DNA of 8,912 bases from an uncultured Collinsella sp. (GTDB taxonomy: Bacteria; Actinomycetota; Coriobacteriia; Coriobacteriales; Coriobacteriaceae), in NCBI GenBank assembly GCA_902469555.1, contig CABRDB010000059.1:1-8912 (forward strand). Direction: 5' to 3'. The position numbers and the translations under genes were made by a program. Every line of letters starts with the position of its first letter. Positions within the stretch are counted from its first letter, which is position 1. Shown here one piece after another: positions 1 to 5,649 of this stretch. The notes beneath the pieces are model-generated. The model saw only the letters and a list, made by a program, of their open reading frames with translations. It had not been told where the DNA came from and did no database searches.

Positions 1-1
1 C

Positions 2-775
2 GACCCCGGCTGCTGCGCAGGCGGCTGCACCGAGGCCGAGCGCGTTCGCGCCCTGGGCCAGCGAATCAAGGAACTGGGCGGTTCCGAGGTCGAGCTGGGC
101 GATACGTCCCGCAACTGGTACGCCGACGGCGGGCTTAACCGCCTGAGCACCGACGCGCCAGTGGTGGAGCTGCACATGGACGCCAGCGGCATCGCCACGG
201 CCCACGGCGCGCACGTCATCATCAAGGAGGGCTTTGAGCCTGACGAGTACGACAATGCGCTGGCCGACAAGCTGGCGGCGTTCATGCCCGGGCGCTCCGA
301 GAAGCTGGTGCGCCGTTCCGACCTCGCGAACCCGAACCGAGCCGCCGCGCGCGGCATCAACTACCGCCTGTGCGAGAACGGCTTCATCGACAACGACGGC
401 GACCGCGAGAAGTTCAACGGCAACCTGGACGAGCTGGCGCGCATCTACCTGGAATGCTTCGGCATCACTGCTGGAAGCGCCCCCGCAGCCGTCCCGCAGC
501 CGCAGCCTGCGCAGCAGGAAACGACCGAGAACTTCGGCGGCACCTACCGCTGCACTGTGGACTACCTGCGCGTGCGCGACGCCCCCGGCCTGGGCGGCAC
601 CGAGGTGGCACACTATTCCAGCGGCGAGACCGTGACGCTGGATAACTGGTACAAGATCGCCGACGGCTACGTGTGGGGCCGATACACGGGCTACAGCGGC
701 GCAACGCGCTACATCGCCGTGGGCAAGGCCACGGGCAAGCCAGAGGCCGACGACTATCTGGTGAAGGTGGGATAG
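2..775 (+). CDS. Phage endolysin: N-acetylmuramoyl-L-alanine amidase with C-terminal SH3b domain (5' end outside window)
   Basis: This is the 3' part of a gene whose reading frame is open from base 2; the true start lies before the window. The protein would cleave the amide bond between N-acetylmuramic acid and L-alanine in peptidoglycan, releasing phage progeny. Seen directly: a DPG segment at the window start, Glu in TEAER (about 32-34) and His in ELHMDAS (173-175) as probable zinc ligands, and Glu in RLCENGFIDN (374-376) as the probable catalytic residue, all in Amidase_3 order. The first zinc His should be upstream. A Pro/Gln/Ala-rich linker (about 470-532) leads to an SH3b-like domain (about 536-721; YLRVRDAPG, GETVTL, GYVWGRY) that probably binds the wall. 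Because the segment before 161 continues the same domain, the GTG at 161 is not the start. A non-phage wall hydrolase is possible, but the neighbouring genes and the adjacent ssrA 3' end favour a prophage. Confidence 0.85.
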   Translation, partial: DPGCCAGGCTEAERVRALGQRIKELGGSEVELGDTSRNWYADGGLNRLSTDAPVVELHMDASGIATAHGAHVIIKEGFEPDEYDNALADKLAAFMPGRSEKLVRRSDLANPNRAAARGINYRLCENGFIDNDGDREKFNGNLDELARIYLECFGITAGSAPAAVPQPQPAQQETTENFGGTYRCTVDYLRVRDAPGLGGTEVAHYSSGETVTLDNWYKIADGYVWGRYTGYSGATRYIAVGKATGKPEADDYLVKVG

Positions 776-778
776 GCC

Positions 779-1090
779 ATGCCGTACCCGAGCCCCGCAG
801 ACGAGGAGCGCAACGGCGGGTGTGGCCCCATCCTCGCGACGGTCGTCCTGCTGTTCATCGTCCTGGCCGCCGCCAGCTGCGCGTCGCAGGCCATGGGAGC
901 GCAAGACGTGACCGTGAGGCAAGCCCGCACGGACGGCCCCATATACGACCTGCCCGAGGGTATCGGCCAGGAAATCGTGTGCGACGAGCACAACCGCGAG
1001 TACCTGCTGCTTACCACCGAGCAGGGCGGCGTGTTCCTCATGCCGTACATGGACGAGGACGGCGAGCAGGAGATCATGCCGCAGGCCTAG
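779..1090 (+). CDS. Small single-span membrane protein downstream of endolysin (function unknown)
   Basis: 103 residues. The ATG follows the endolysin stop by 3 nt, with a GGTGGG ribosome site inside the end of the endolysin gene, so the two are co-transcribed and probably translationally coupled. Residues about 17-34 are strongly hydrophobic (ILATVVLLFIVLAAASC) after a short acidic N-terminus. The small soluble remainder (about 45-103) contains the pattern IVCDEHNREYLLLTTEQGG...DEDGE, which weakly recalls the small DUF6440-type domain; this comes from memory and is tentative. One span argues against a classical multi-span holin. The AASC stretch resembles a lipobox, but the preceding N-region lacks the usual positive charge, so a lipoprotein is doubtful. 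It could be a phage lysis accessory or a lysogeny-expressed envelope protein; I cannot assign a function. Confidence 0.7.
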   Translation: MPYPSPADEERNGGCGPILATVVLLFIVLAAASCASQAMGAQDVTVRQARTDGPIYDLPEGIGQEIVCDEHNREYLLLTTEQGGVFLMPYMDEDGEQEIMPQA

Positions 1091-1095
1091 AACGC

Positions 1096-1127
1096 AAAGA
1101 AGCCGCCCCGTATGGAGCGGCTTCTTT
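1096..1127. terminator. Bidirectional intrinsic terminator between prophage lysis genes and ssrA
   Basis: A perfect 11-bp stem, AAAGAAGCCGC (1096-1106) with GCGGCTTCTTT (1117-1127), encloses a 10-nt loop. The T-rich right flank serves the rightward phage genes, ending 6 nt after the 1090 stop. The A-rich left flank becomes a U-rich tail (CUUCUUUGCGUU) for leftward transcripts from ssrA. Confidence 0.85.
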
Positions 1128-1162
1128 CTATCTGACGAGCAATACGAACGCCCGCCTAACGA

Positions 1163-1182
1163 CGAACACGCGTATGTGTTCG
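1163..1182. repeat. 7-bp inverted repeat in ssrA 3' trailer
   Basis: CGAACAC (1163-1169) pairs perfectly with GTGTTCG (1176-1182) around a 6-nt loop. It lies 14 nt past the tmRNA CCA end, before the shared terminator. It would form a hairpin in the pre-tmRNA trailer, where 3' processing nucleases act, or it may be an arm-type site at the prophage junction. Neither role can be shown from sequence. Confidence 0.5.
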
Positions 1183-1195
1183 CCTACTGAACAGT

Positions 1196-1230
1196 TGGTG
1201 GAGGCGCGGAGAATCGAACTCCGGTCCACG
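1196..1230. other. Probable prophage attachment-site region (att) at the ssrA 3' end
   Basis: The 3' part of tmRNA (T-arm 1208-1222 and the CCA end at 1196-1198) directly faces the phage lysis genes. The 3' ends of tRNA-like genes are established targets for tyrosine recombinases, and the crossover would leave an intact ssrA here. The second att copy and the integrase would lie left of the window, so the exact core cannot be set. Confidence 0.4.
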
Positions 1231-1425
1231 AAAGCCCCCTGATTGGCATCTCCAAGCTCAGTCGCTGGTTTAGTCTCGGACGCTTTGCGCGCAGCGACAC
1301 GCTCGCGGCGTCCTAACCGGTTTGGTCTTAGCCTGCGCCATACCGATTACGTGCGCAGGAGCATTCCCCTAACATGACGTCGCGCCGGTGTCGGGGAAAT
1401 CACCGGGTTGACGCGCTGCTATAAA

Positions 1426-1467
1426 CTAAGCAGCGAGAGCCATAGGCTCAAAAGAAGAGTTGTTGTC
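1426..1467 (-). other. tmRNA tag-peptide reading frame
   Basis: Read on the - strand, the frame gives GAC AAC AAC TCT TCT TTT GAG CCT ATG GCT CTC GCT GCT TAG, i.e. DNNSSFEPMALAA then stop. With the charged alanine the added tag would be A-DNNSSFEPMALAA. It ends in the ALAA recognised by ClpXP and related proteases. GAC is taken as the resume codon because the two codons before it are TGA ATT. The stop is immediately followed by U-rich sequence inside the tmRNA. Confidence 0.85.
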
Positions 1468-1559
1468 AATTCAATTTGACGGTACCCCTGTTTAACGAGG
1501 CGAGGAGACCTCGGCTTGCTTCCTCTCTCAGAGCTATCGTGTCGAAACCAGTCGCCCCC

Positions 1560-1664
1560 GGATGTTGGGAAAGTCTGGATGGGATTGGGCACGAGCACCC
1601 AACACCCGTCGACTTTTCAAGGAACATGCGGGGCGAGCCCCGCTTGTGGAGTGTTATCTTACCA
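1560..1664 (-). promoter_or_regulatory. ssrA promoter and pre-tmRNA leader with two hairpins
   Basis: On the - strand an extended -10 box, TGG-TAAGAT (1664-1656), has no convincing -35; transcription should begin near 1649. The leader to the mature 5' end at 1559 contains a GC-rich hairpin (1628-1643: GCGGGG/CCCCGC) and a weaker one (1585-1602: UUGGG/CCCAA with inner U-G pairs). They lie where RNase P would trim the precursor. The promoter call is moderate; the hairpins are read directly. Confidence 0.5.
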
Positions 1665-1732
1665 CGTTCTGAAAGCGGACAGCTGTTCTATGCACGAGCT
1701 GTGAAGACCCCAATGTGCGCCGCACTTCGCAC

Positions 1733-1760
1733 TTTTGCTACCGATCGCGTCACGTATATT
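1733..1760 (+). promoter_or_regulatory. Possible promoter of the 1797 gene
   Basis: A -10-like TATATT (1755-1760) sits 37 nt before the start codon, with a weak -35 candidate TTTTGC (1733-1738) at 16-nt spacing. It is divergent from the ssrA promoter, so the approximately 240-nt stretch 1560-1796 carries start signals for both directions. Confidence 0.45.
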
Positions 1761-1796
1761 TTCGCCAAGCAAAATTGACCCGTCGAAAGGACCGTT

Positions 1797-2231
1797 ATGG
1801 ATACCAAGCAGCAACTCGTCAATGCCCTCGCAGGCCTGGGCTCAACCATTACCGAAGCTATGGATGTCATCGAAGGCTTTGTCCCCTGCGGACATCCCGC
1901 CCTCGCGGTATCGAACGCACTCGTCGCGCTGGACGCTGACGATGATGCGGCTCTCGCCCAGCAGCTTGAGACCGTCGAGGGCTTTATCGACCACGTGAGT
2001 GAGAACCGCGGCGTAACCGCCTACCACGGCATCGAGGTCGAGCTTACGGGTCCCAAAGCCGATCTGTTCGCAGCAATCCGCGAGGTAGGCGCCCTTATGC
2101 AGACCGCAGGCGTCAAGAACACCCAGGTCAACGAGTGGGTCTACCGCAGTCTGGCAGCACTCGACAGCTCCGACGAAAAGGCTGCCGAGCAGCTCGCAGA
2201 AAGTCCCGCCATTAAGGCCGAGCTTTTGTAA
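1797..2231 (+). CDS. Unrecognised acidic, helical 144-residue protein with an internal repeat
   Basis: I do not recognise the family. The ATG is preceded by AAAGGA at good spacing (1787-1792), which supports this start. The protein is soluble-looking, Ala/Leu/Glu/Asp-rich and predicted by eye to be mostly helical, with no signal peptide or membrane span. Residues about 38-60 (SNALVALDADDDAALAQQLETV) and about 117-136 (RSLAALDSSDEKAAEQLAES) share the pattern ALxALDxxDxxAAxQL, suggesting two related helical hairpins separated by a central segment (VTAYHGIEVELTGPKADLF, about 73-91). Only Cys31 and His33 stand out as possible functional residues. It is alone on its strand between ssrA and the converging toxin-antitoxin operon, so context gives no function. 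Confidence 0.8.
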   Translation: MDTKQQLVNALAGLGSTITEAMDVIEGFVPCGHPALAVSNALVALDADDDAALAQQLETVEGFIDHVSENRGVTAYHGIEVELTGPKADLFAAIREVGALMQTAGVKNTQVNEWVYRSLAALDSSDEKAAEQLAESPAIKAELL

Positions 2232-2240
2232 ATAGCAGAC

Positions 2241-2277
2241 GCGGGTCCCTTGGCGCATCGTCGTCCAAGAGGCCCGC
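2241..2277. terminator. Hairpin between convergent genes, probable terminator
   Basis: The arms GCGGGTCCCTTGG (2241-2253) and CCAAGAGGCCCGC (2265-2277) pair at 12 of 13 positions (one C-A mismatch, one G-U) around an 11-nt loop. It lies between the stops at 2231 and 2290. Neither flank has a strong T-tract, so efficient intrinsic termination is uncertain. Confidence 0.55.
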
Positions 2278-2289
2278 AAACAGTTCGCG

Positions 2290-2805
2290 TCAACCGATAG
2301 CCGCGCCGCCACGTTCGGTCAAAGCCAGAATCGGCATCATTTGGCGCGGGGTCTTTGCTGCAAGATCGGCATGTTCGAGCAGCTTACGATTGTTGGTCAC
2401 CAAGTAATCGACCTGCGCGCGCTTGCACGCGGCGAGCACCAAGTTGTCCTCGTAATCGCGATGGAGCGCTAAGTATTTGTCGGCCAGCCAAAGGTCCGAC
2501 GCATCAGCGCCCACGGCCGTGGCGTTTTCGGTCATGTTCCGAACAAACGCCAGCGCCGCATCGCCAATCGCGCGGGCAGACGCCTCGTCGAGCGCTCCCC
2601 CGCTGGCAAGAACGCTACGCTTCAGCTCGTGTTGGACAACGTACAGCACGTCCTTGGCAATATGCACCGGAAAGAACAGTAATGCCCCCGCCTCCGTCGC
2701 CTGCCCAATAAACGCACGCGCGGCAAGCGACTCGGCATGGTCGACGCAAAACGAGTCGACCCATACGTTGGCGTCCACCATGATCTTGAGAGGCGCCCCA
2801 CTCAC
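2290..2805 (-). CDS. PIN-domain ribonuclease, probable toxin of a type II toxin-antitoxin pair
   Basis: 171 residues with a PIN (VapC-like) fold signature. The N-terminal strand IMVDANVWVD gives the first acidic pair (D11, D17). The core motif DYEDNLVLAACKRAQVDYLVTNN (about 117-139) gives D120 and D133 plus the typical TNN before KLLE. PIN proteins are Mg/Mn-dependent ribonucleases that, as toxins, cut tRNA or rRNA; the target here is unknown. The middle acidic residue is not obvious (D52 or E60 are candidates). The start is GTG at 2805, overlapping the upstream stop as GTGA, with AAAGGGGAT as ribosome site inside the antitoxin gene. An internal ATG eight codons later is possible but would cut close to the first PIN strand. 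It is the last gene of the operon and converges with the 1797 gene. Confidence 0.85.
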   Translation of the reverse strand: MSGAPLKIMVDANVWVDSFCVDHAESLAARAFIGQATEAGALLFFPVHIAKDVLYVVQHELKRSVLASGGALDEASARAIGDAALAFVRNMTENATAVGADASDLWLADKYLALHRDYEDNLVLAACKRAQVDYLVTNNRKLLEHADLAAKTPRQMMPILALTERGGAAIG

Positions 2806-3155
2806 TGGATCATCCCCTTTTGGCGATAATGCTCATCCATGGCTTCGGAATAGATTGTGTCCCAACCGCGATCGTCGGATACGGGCGACATAGCGATGCC
2901 CAAATCTGCATAAAGCCGGTCTGCCGCTGCCCACGACGCGGTGAACGGAGTATCGTGCGCGACGGTCTGTTGCCGGCCATCAACGGCAAACAGTACTTCC
3001 TCACACTGCCCGCCACCCTGTGCGACCTTGGCCACGACCTTTTTGATGAGCTCGGGCAGTGACCCGCCCGAAAGCCGCAGCGCTTCCTCGGCACGGTTCT
3101 TGACCTGGCGATCCACGCGAACGTTCACCTGCGCCATGCTGCCAACGGTAGCCAT
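2802..3155 (-). CDS. RelB/DinJ-like ribbon-helix-helix antitoxin with long C-terminal extension
   Basis: 117 residues. Residues about 7-46 (MAQVNVRVDRQVKNRAEEAL, then LSGGSLPELIKKVVAKV) fit the ribbon-helix-helix DNA-binding start of RelB/DinJ antitoxins. The remaining 70 or so residues (VDGRQQTVAHDTPF...DTIYSEAMDEHYRQKG) should wrap the toxin. The start is the ATG at 3155 because AAGGTGAGG lies at ideal distance; the earlier in-frame ATG at 3200 overlaps the predicted -10 box and precedes the transcription start, so it is rejected. The stop overlaps the PIN gene start by 4 nt, coupling their translation. Autorepression through the inverted repeat at 3177-3193 is expected for the family. RelB/DinJ proteins usually partner RelE/YafQ toxins, so pairing with PIN is less usual. 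Confidence 0.8.
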   Translation of the reverse strand: MATVGSMAQVNVRVDRQVKNRAEEALRLSGGSLPELIKKVVAKVAQGGGQCEEVLFAVDGRQQTVAHDTPFTASWAAADRLYADLGIAMSPVSDDRGWDTIYSEAMDEHYRQKGMIQ

Positions 3156-3176
3156 CTCAACCTCACCTTCAGCGTT

Positions 3177-3193
3177 TGCTAGCCGTGCTAGCA
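3177..3193. promoter_or_regulatory. Candidate autoregulatory operator of the toxin-antitoxin operon
   Basis: TGCTAGC-CGT-GCTAGCA is a perfect 7-bp inverted repeat with 3-nt spacer. It covers the predicted transcription start (about 3190), just downstream of the -10 box. RHH antitoxins typically bind such short palindromes to repress their own operon. Each arm contains GCTAGC, itself a palindrome. Confidence 0.65.
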
Positions 3194-3195
3194 TG

Positions 3196-3224
3196 AGCAT
3201 ATATCTGAGCTAACATCTCGTCAA
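3196..3224 (-). promoter_or_regulatory. Sigma-70-type promoter of the toxin-antitoxin operon
   Basis: On the - strand TTGACG (3224-3219), a 17-nt spacer and TATGCT (3201-3196) form a good promoter. The start near 3190 gives a leader of about 35 nt before the antitoxin ATG. The -35 box is contiguous with the U-tract of the upstream ATPase terminator. Confidence 0.75.
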
Positions 3225-3225
3225 A

Positions 3226-3275
3226 CAAAAGAAGGCCTGCACCCTGGCGGCTGCGGTGCCGCCCGAATGCAGGCC
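3226..3275 (-). terminator. Intrinsic terminator of the metal-ATPase operon
   Basis: The outer stem GGCCTGCA (3234-3241)/TGCAGGCC (3268-3275) and inner stem GGCGGC (3246-3251)/GCCGCC (3258-3263) form a long hairpin 19 nt after the ATPase stop. On the - strand it is followed by TTCTTTTGTTTG. Confidence 0.85.
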
Positions 3276-3294
3276 ATATACTCAATCGAAAACG

Positions 3295-5370
3295 CTAACG
3301 CAGGTACGCCTTCGCGTTGCCCAAGCTGTAGGCGATCGTTGAGCCGTTGTGCAGCAGTGACGACGTCTGCGGAGTGATCATGCCGGTAATACCCAATGCC
3401 AACAGCGCCGAGTTGGTGAGCATCACCTTGGAATACGAACTCGTCAGACGGTCGATAAGCCCCTGACTCATGCGGCGCAGGCGCACGATCGCGGCCAGAT
3501 CCGTATCGGTCAGGATGATGTCGGCGACCTCCTTGGCGATGTCGCTTCCGCCGCCCATTGCCAACCCCACGTCGGCCAAACCGAGCGCCGGCGAATCGTT
3601 GACGCCGTCGCCCACCATGGCAACGTGGCGCCCCTCGCGCTTAATGCGCTCCACATAGGCGTACTTGTCCTCGGGCAGCAGTTCGGCCTTAAACTCGTCG
3701 ACACCCGCTTCGCGCGCAATGCGCTCGGCCGTGCGCTCCGAGTCGCCCGTGAGCATGACCACGTGCTTAACGCCCAGCGCATGCAGGTCGGCGATGGCCT
3801 CACGGACCCCGGACTTGAGCGGGTCCTCGATACCGAGCACGCCCACAACGGTGCCGTCGACCGCCAGGTACAGAGGCGACAGGCCCTGCATCTGGGACTC
3901 GATTTGCTCCTTAATGTCGGACTCGAGCTGCGCGCCCTCATCCTCAAACACAAAGTGTGCCGAGCCAATAATTGCGCGACGCCCTTCGATGGACGAAGCG
4001 ATGCCGTGCGCCACGATGTACTCGACGGCAGCATGGCGCTCGCGATGCTCGAGTCCGCGTTCACGTGCCGCATTGACCACGGCGCGCGCCACCGGATGCG
4101 GAAAATGCTCCTCCAAGCAAGCAGAAAGGCGCAGGATCTCGTCCTCGCTCCAGCCGTCGGTCGTCAGCACGCAAGCCAGGCGCGGCTGGGCCTCGGTGAG
4201 CGTGCCAGTCTTATCAAACACAATGGTGTCGGCCTTGGCAAACGACTCAAAGTACTTGGCGCCCTTGACCATGACGCCCATCTTGGCAGCATCGCTCATG
4301 GCAGTCATGACGGCGACGGAACCCGTGAGCTTGAGTGCGCACGAGTAGTCGACCATCAGCGCCGCCGAGGTCTTGATGAGGCTACGCGTGGTGAGAGCGA
4401 CAAGGCCCGCGAGCAGGAAGTTCCACGGGACGATCTTGTTGGCAAGGTCCTCCATATGCGACTGGCCCTCGGACTTGAGTGAGTCGGCGGTCTGCACGAG
4501 CGAGACGATCGAGCGGAGCTTGGTCTGAGCCGTGTTGGCGCGCACACGCACCAAGATGCTGCCGTCTTCCACGACGGTCCCGGCGAACACGTCGTCGCCC
4601 ACGCTGCGCTCAACGGCCAGCGGCTCGCCGGTCAGGGTCGCCTGGTTTACCATGGCGCTCCCCTGCTCAACGACGCCGTCAATGCAGATGGACATGCCGG
4701 TGCGCACGGCCACCAAGTCACCGGGCTCAAGCTCGGTCGCAGCAACGCTTACCTCGGTGTCGCCGACCACTTTTTGTGCCTTATCGGGCACGTCGAGCAG
4801 CGAGTTGATGAGCTCGTTTTCGCTCATGGCGCGGGTGTAGTCCTCGAGCAGCTCGCCCACGTTGAGCAGGAACATTGTCTGGCCCGCGGTGTCGACATCA
4901 CGCTTGACGAACGATATGCCGATGGCCGAAGCGTCAAGCACAGGAACGGTCAGGCGCGGTTGCGCGAGCTCGTGGAGGGCGGCACGCAAAAAGATCATGT
5001 AACCGGCCACGACAAAGATGGCGCGCAGCGGCGTAGGCAGGAACCAGCGGCGCGCGTAATGGGCACCGACGAGTGTCGCCAGGTCCATAACGAGTTTGTG
5101 CTTGCGCGGCTCTAGTTGCATCACGTAGCCCGACTTGGCATCGGCGATAGCTTGAGCATCGAGTGCGCCTAGGGCGTCGAGCACGCTTGCGCGGCGCGGC
5201 TCGTCGTACTCCAGCGCCATCTGGCCAATGCGGCCATACACACGCACCTTGTGCACGCCGTCGATATCGCCGCTGAGCTTAAGAAGTGCATCGAGATCGC
5301 TCTCTGGCACAGGACCCGCCAACTGGAGGCGGGTCCTGCCGGGGATCTCGCTGATAATCGAGAATCTCAT
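3295..5370 (-). CDS. P1B-type metal-transporting ATPase with Ser-Cys-Ala metal-site motif
   Basis: 691 residues. P-type ATPase hallmarks are all present: TGE actuator loop (247-249), DKTGT phosphorylation site (D386), HP nucleotide-binding motif (425-426), TGD (541-543) and GDGVND hinge (587-592). The metal-site helix before DKTGT reads DYSCALKL (341-348), so the usual CPC is replaced by S-C-A with C344. Residues 1-65 (IPGRTRLQ...GVHKVRVYG...YDEP) form an HMA-like domain with no CxxC. Hydrophobic segments lie at about 92-135, 143-178, 312-350 and 645-680. It should use ATP to export a metal ion across the cytoplasmic membrane; whether Zn, Mn, Fe, Co or other cannot be read here. It follows the DUF6110-like gene by 18 nt in one operon, and that neighbour is probably its partner. 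The start ATG at 5370 is followed directly by the domain beginning MRFSIISEIPG; its ribosome site (CAGG) is weak. Confidence 0.95.
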   Translation of the reverse strand: MRFSIISEIPGRTRLQLAGPVPESDLDALLKLSGDIDGVHKVRVYGRIGQMALEYDEPRRASVLDALGALDAQAIADAKSGYVMQLEPRKHKLVMDLATLVGAHYARRWFLPTPLRAIFVVAGYMIFLRAALHELAQPRLTVPVLDASAIGISFVKRDVDTAGQTMFLLNVGELLEDYTRAMSENELINSLLDVPDKAQKVVGDTEVSVAATELEPGDLVAVRTGMSICIDGVVEQGSAMVNQATLTGEPLAVERSVGDDVFAGTVVEDGSILVRVRANTAQTKLRSIVSLVQTADSLKSEGQSHMEDLANKIVPWNFLLAGLVALTTRSLIKTSAALMVDYSCALKLTGSVAVMTAMSDAAKMGVMVKGAKYFESFAKADTIVFDKTGTLTEAQPRLACVLTTDGWSEDEILRLSACLEEHFPHPVARAVVNAARERGLEHRERHAAVEYIVAHGIASSIEGRRAIIGSAHFVFEDEGAQLESDIKEQIESQMQGLSPLYLAVDGTVVGVLGIEDPLKSGVREAIADLHALGVKHVVMLTGDSERTAERIAREAGVDEFKAELLPEDKYAYVERIKREGRHVAMVGDGVNDSPALGLADVGLAMGGGSDIAKEVADIILTDTDLAAIVRLRRMSQGLIDRLTSSYSKVMLTNSALLALGITGMITPQTSSLLHNGSTIAYSLGNAKAYLR

Positions 5371-5388
5371 AGTTTGTGCCTGGGAGCG

Positions 5389-5634
5389 TTACTCGGCTGC
5401 CTCGTCAGCAGCGGCCTCGCTCTGGGTGATGTAGGCAGCCTCGGCAACCATATCGTCGACATTAGCCTTGGCCTGCTCGACCATATCCTGGTAGCAGTTC
5501 TTGACGCGCATACCGCACGCGATACCCTGCACGCAGGCATTCTTGACCGGAGCGCTGGTAAGCAGCTTGATGCCGGCCGTGCCAAGCAGAAAACCGCCAC
5601 CGACAAGCAGGGTATTGAACGTCGACTTTTTCAT
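5389..5634 (-). CDS. DUF6110-like small single-span protein, probable ATPase partner
   Basis: 81 residues from the ATG at 5634, chosen because AGGGAG lies 8 nt upstream; a longer reading to 5694 would run through leader hairpins. Residues about 8-26 (TLLVGGGFLLGTAGIKLLT) are a membrane span rich in glycine. After it come SAPVKNACVQGIACGMRVKN and a helix (CYQDMVEQAKANVDDMVAEA), then an acidic Ala/Glu tail. This matches my recollection of DUF6110 proteins beside heavy-metal ATPases. It also resembles in layout the mycobacterial DUF1490 proteins (PacL1-3), which assemble and stabilise CtpC/CtpG/CtpV P-ATPases. Cysteines at 34, 40 and 47 follow the span; the acidic tail lacks the His-rich metal motif known for PacL1. 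It is first gene of the operon, 18 nt before the ATPase, consistent with a scaffold or metal-handling role, which is inference. Confidence 0.85.
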   Translation of the reverse strand: MKKSTFNTLLVGGGFLLGTAGIKLLTSAPVKNACVQGIACGMRVKNCYQDMVEQAKANVDDMVAEAAYITQSEAAADEAAE

Positions 5635-5649
5635 GTTGCTTCTCCCTTT

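Larger units (their letters stand above)
1196..1559 (-). ncRNA. ssrA: Transfer-messenger RNA (tmRNA)
   Basis: tmRNA with SmpB rescues ribosomes stalled on broken mRNAs: it acts as tRNA-Ala, then as a short mRNA that adds a degradation tag. On the - strand the mature 5' end reads GGGGGCGACUGGUUUCGAC and the 3' end CGCCUCCACCA. GGGGGCG pairs with CGCCUCC (one G-U), giving a 7-bp acceptor stem, discriminator A and an encoded CCA. The T-arm GGAGUUCGAUUCUCC is complementary to 1208-1222. The total of 364 nt is typical of a one-piece tmRNA, and the tag frame is open. The ends are set by acceptor pairing. Transcription is leftward from a probable extended -10 site near 1656-1664, with an approximately 90-nt leader to be removed by processing. 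Confidence 0.97.

Noticed and set aside
673..1242. 189-codon + strand frame across the endolysin end and terminator
   Set aside because: It is an out-of-frame shadow that runs through the terminator and the tmRNA 3' end.
1476..1778. 100-codon + strand frame over the ssrA 5' half and leader
   Set aside because: It overlaps the mature tmRNA on the opposite strand and has no convincing ribosome site or recognisable protein.
3156..3200. Upstream in-frame ATG giving a 132-residue antitoxin
   Set aside because: That ATG overlaps the predicted -10 box and lies before the transcription start, while the ATG at 3155 has a strong ribosome site.
3625..4482. Long + strand open frame of 285 codons inside the ATPase gene
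   Set aside because: It is the antisense shadow of a clear P-type ATPase with intact motifs and shows no recognisable domain.
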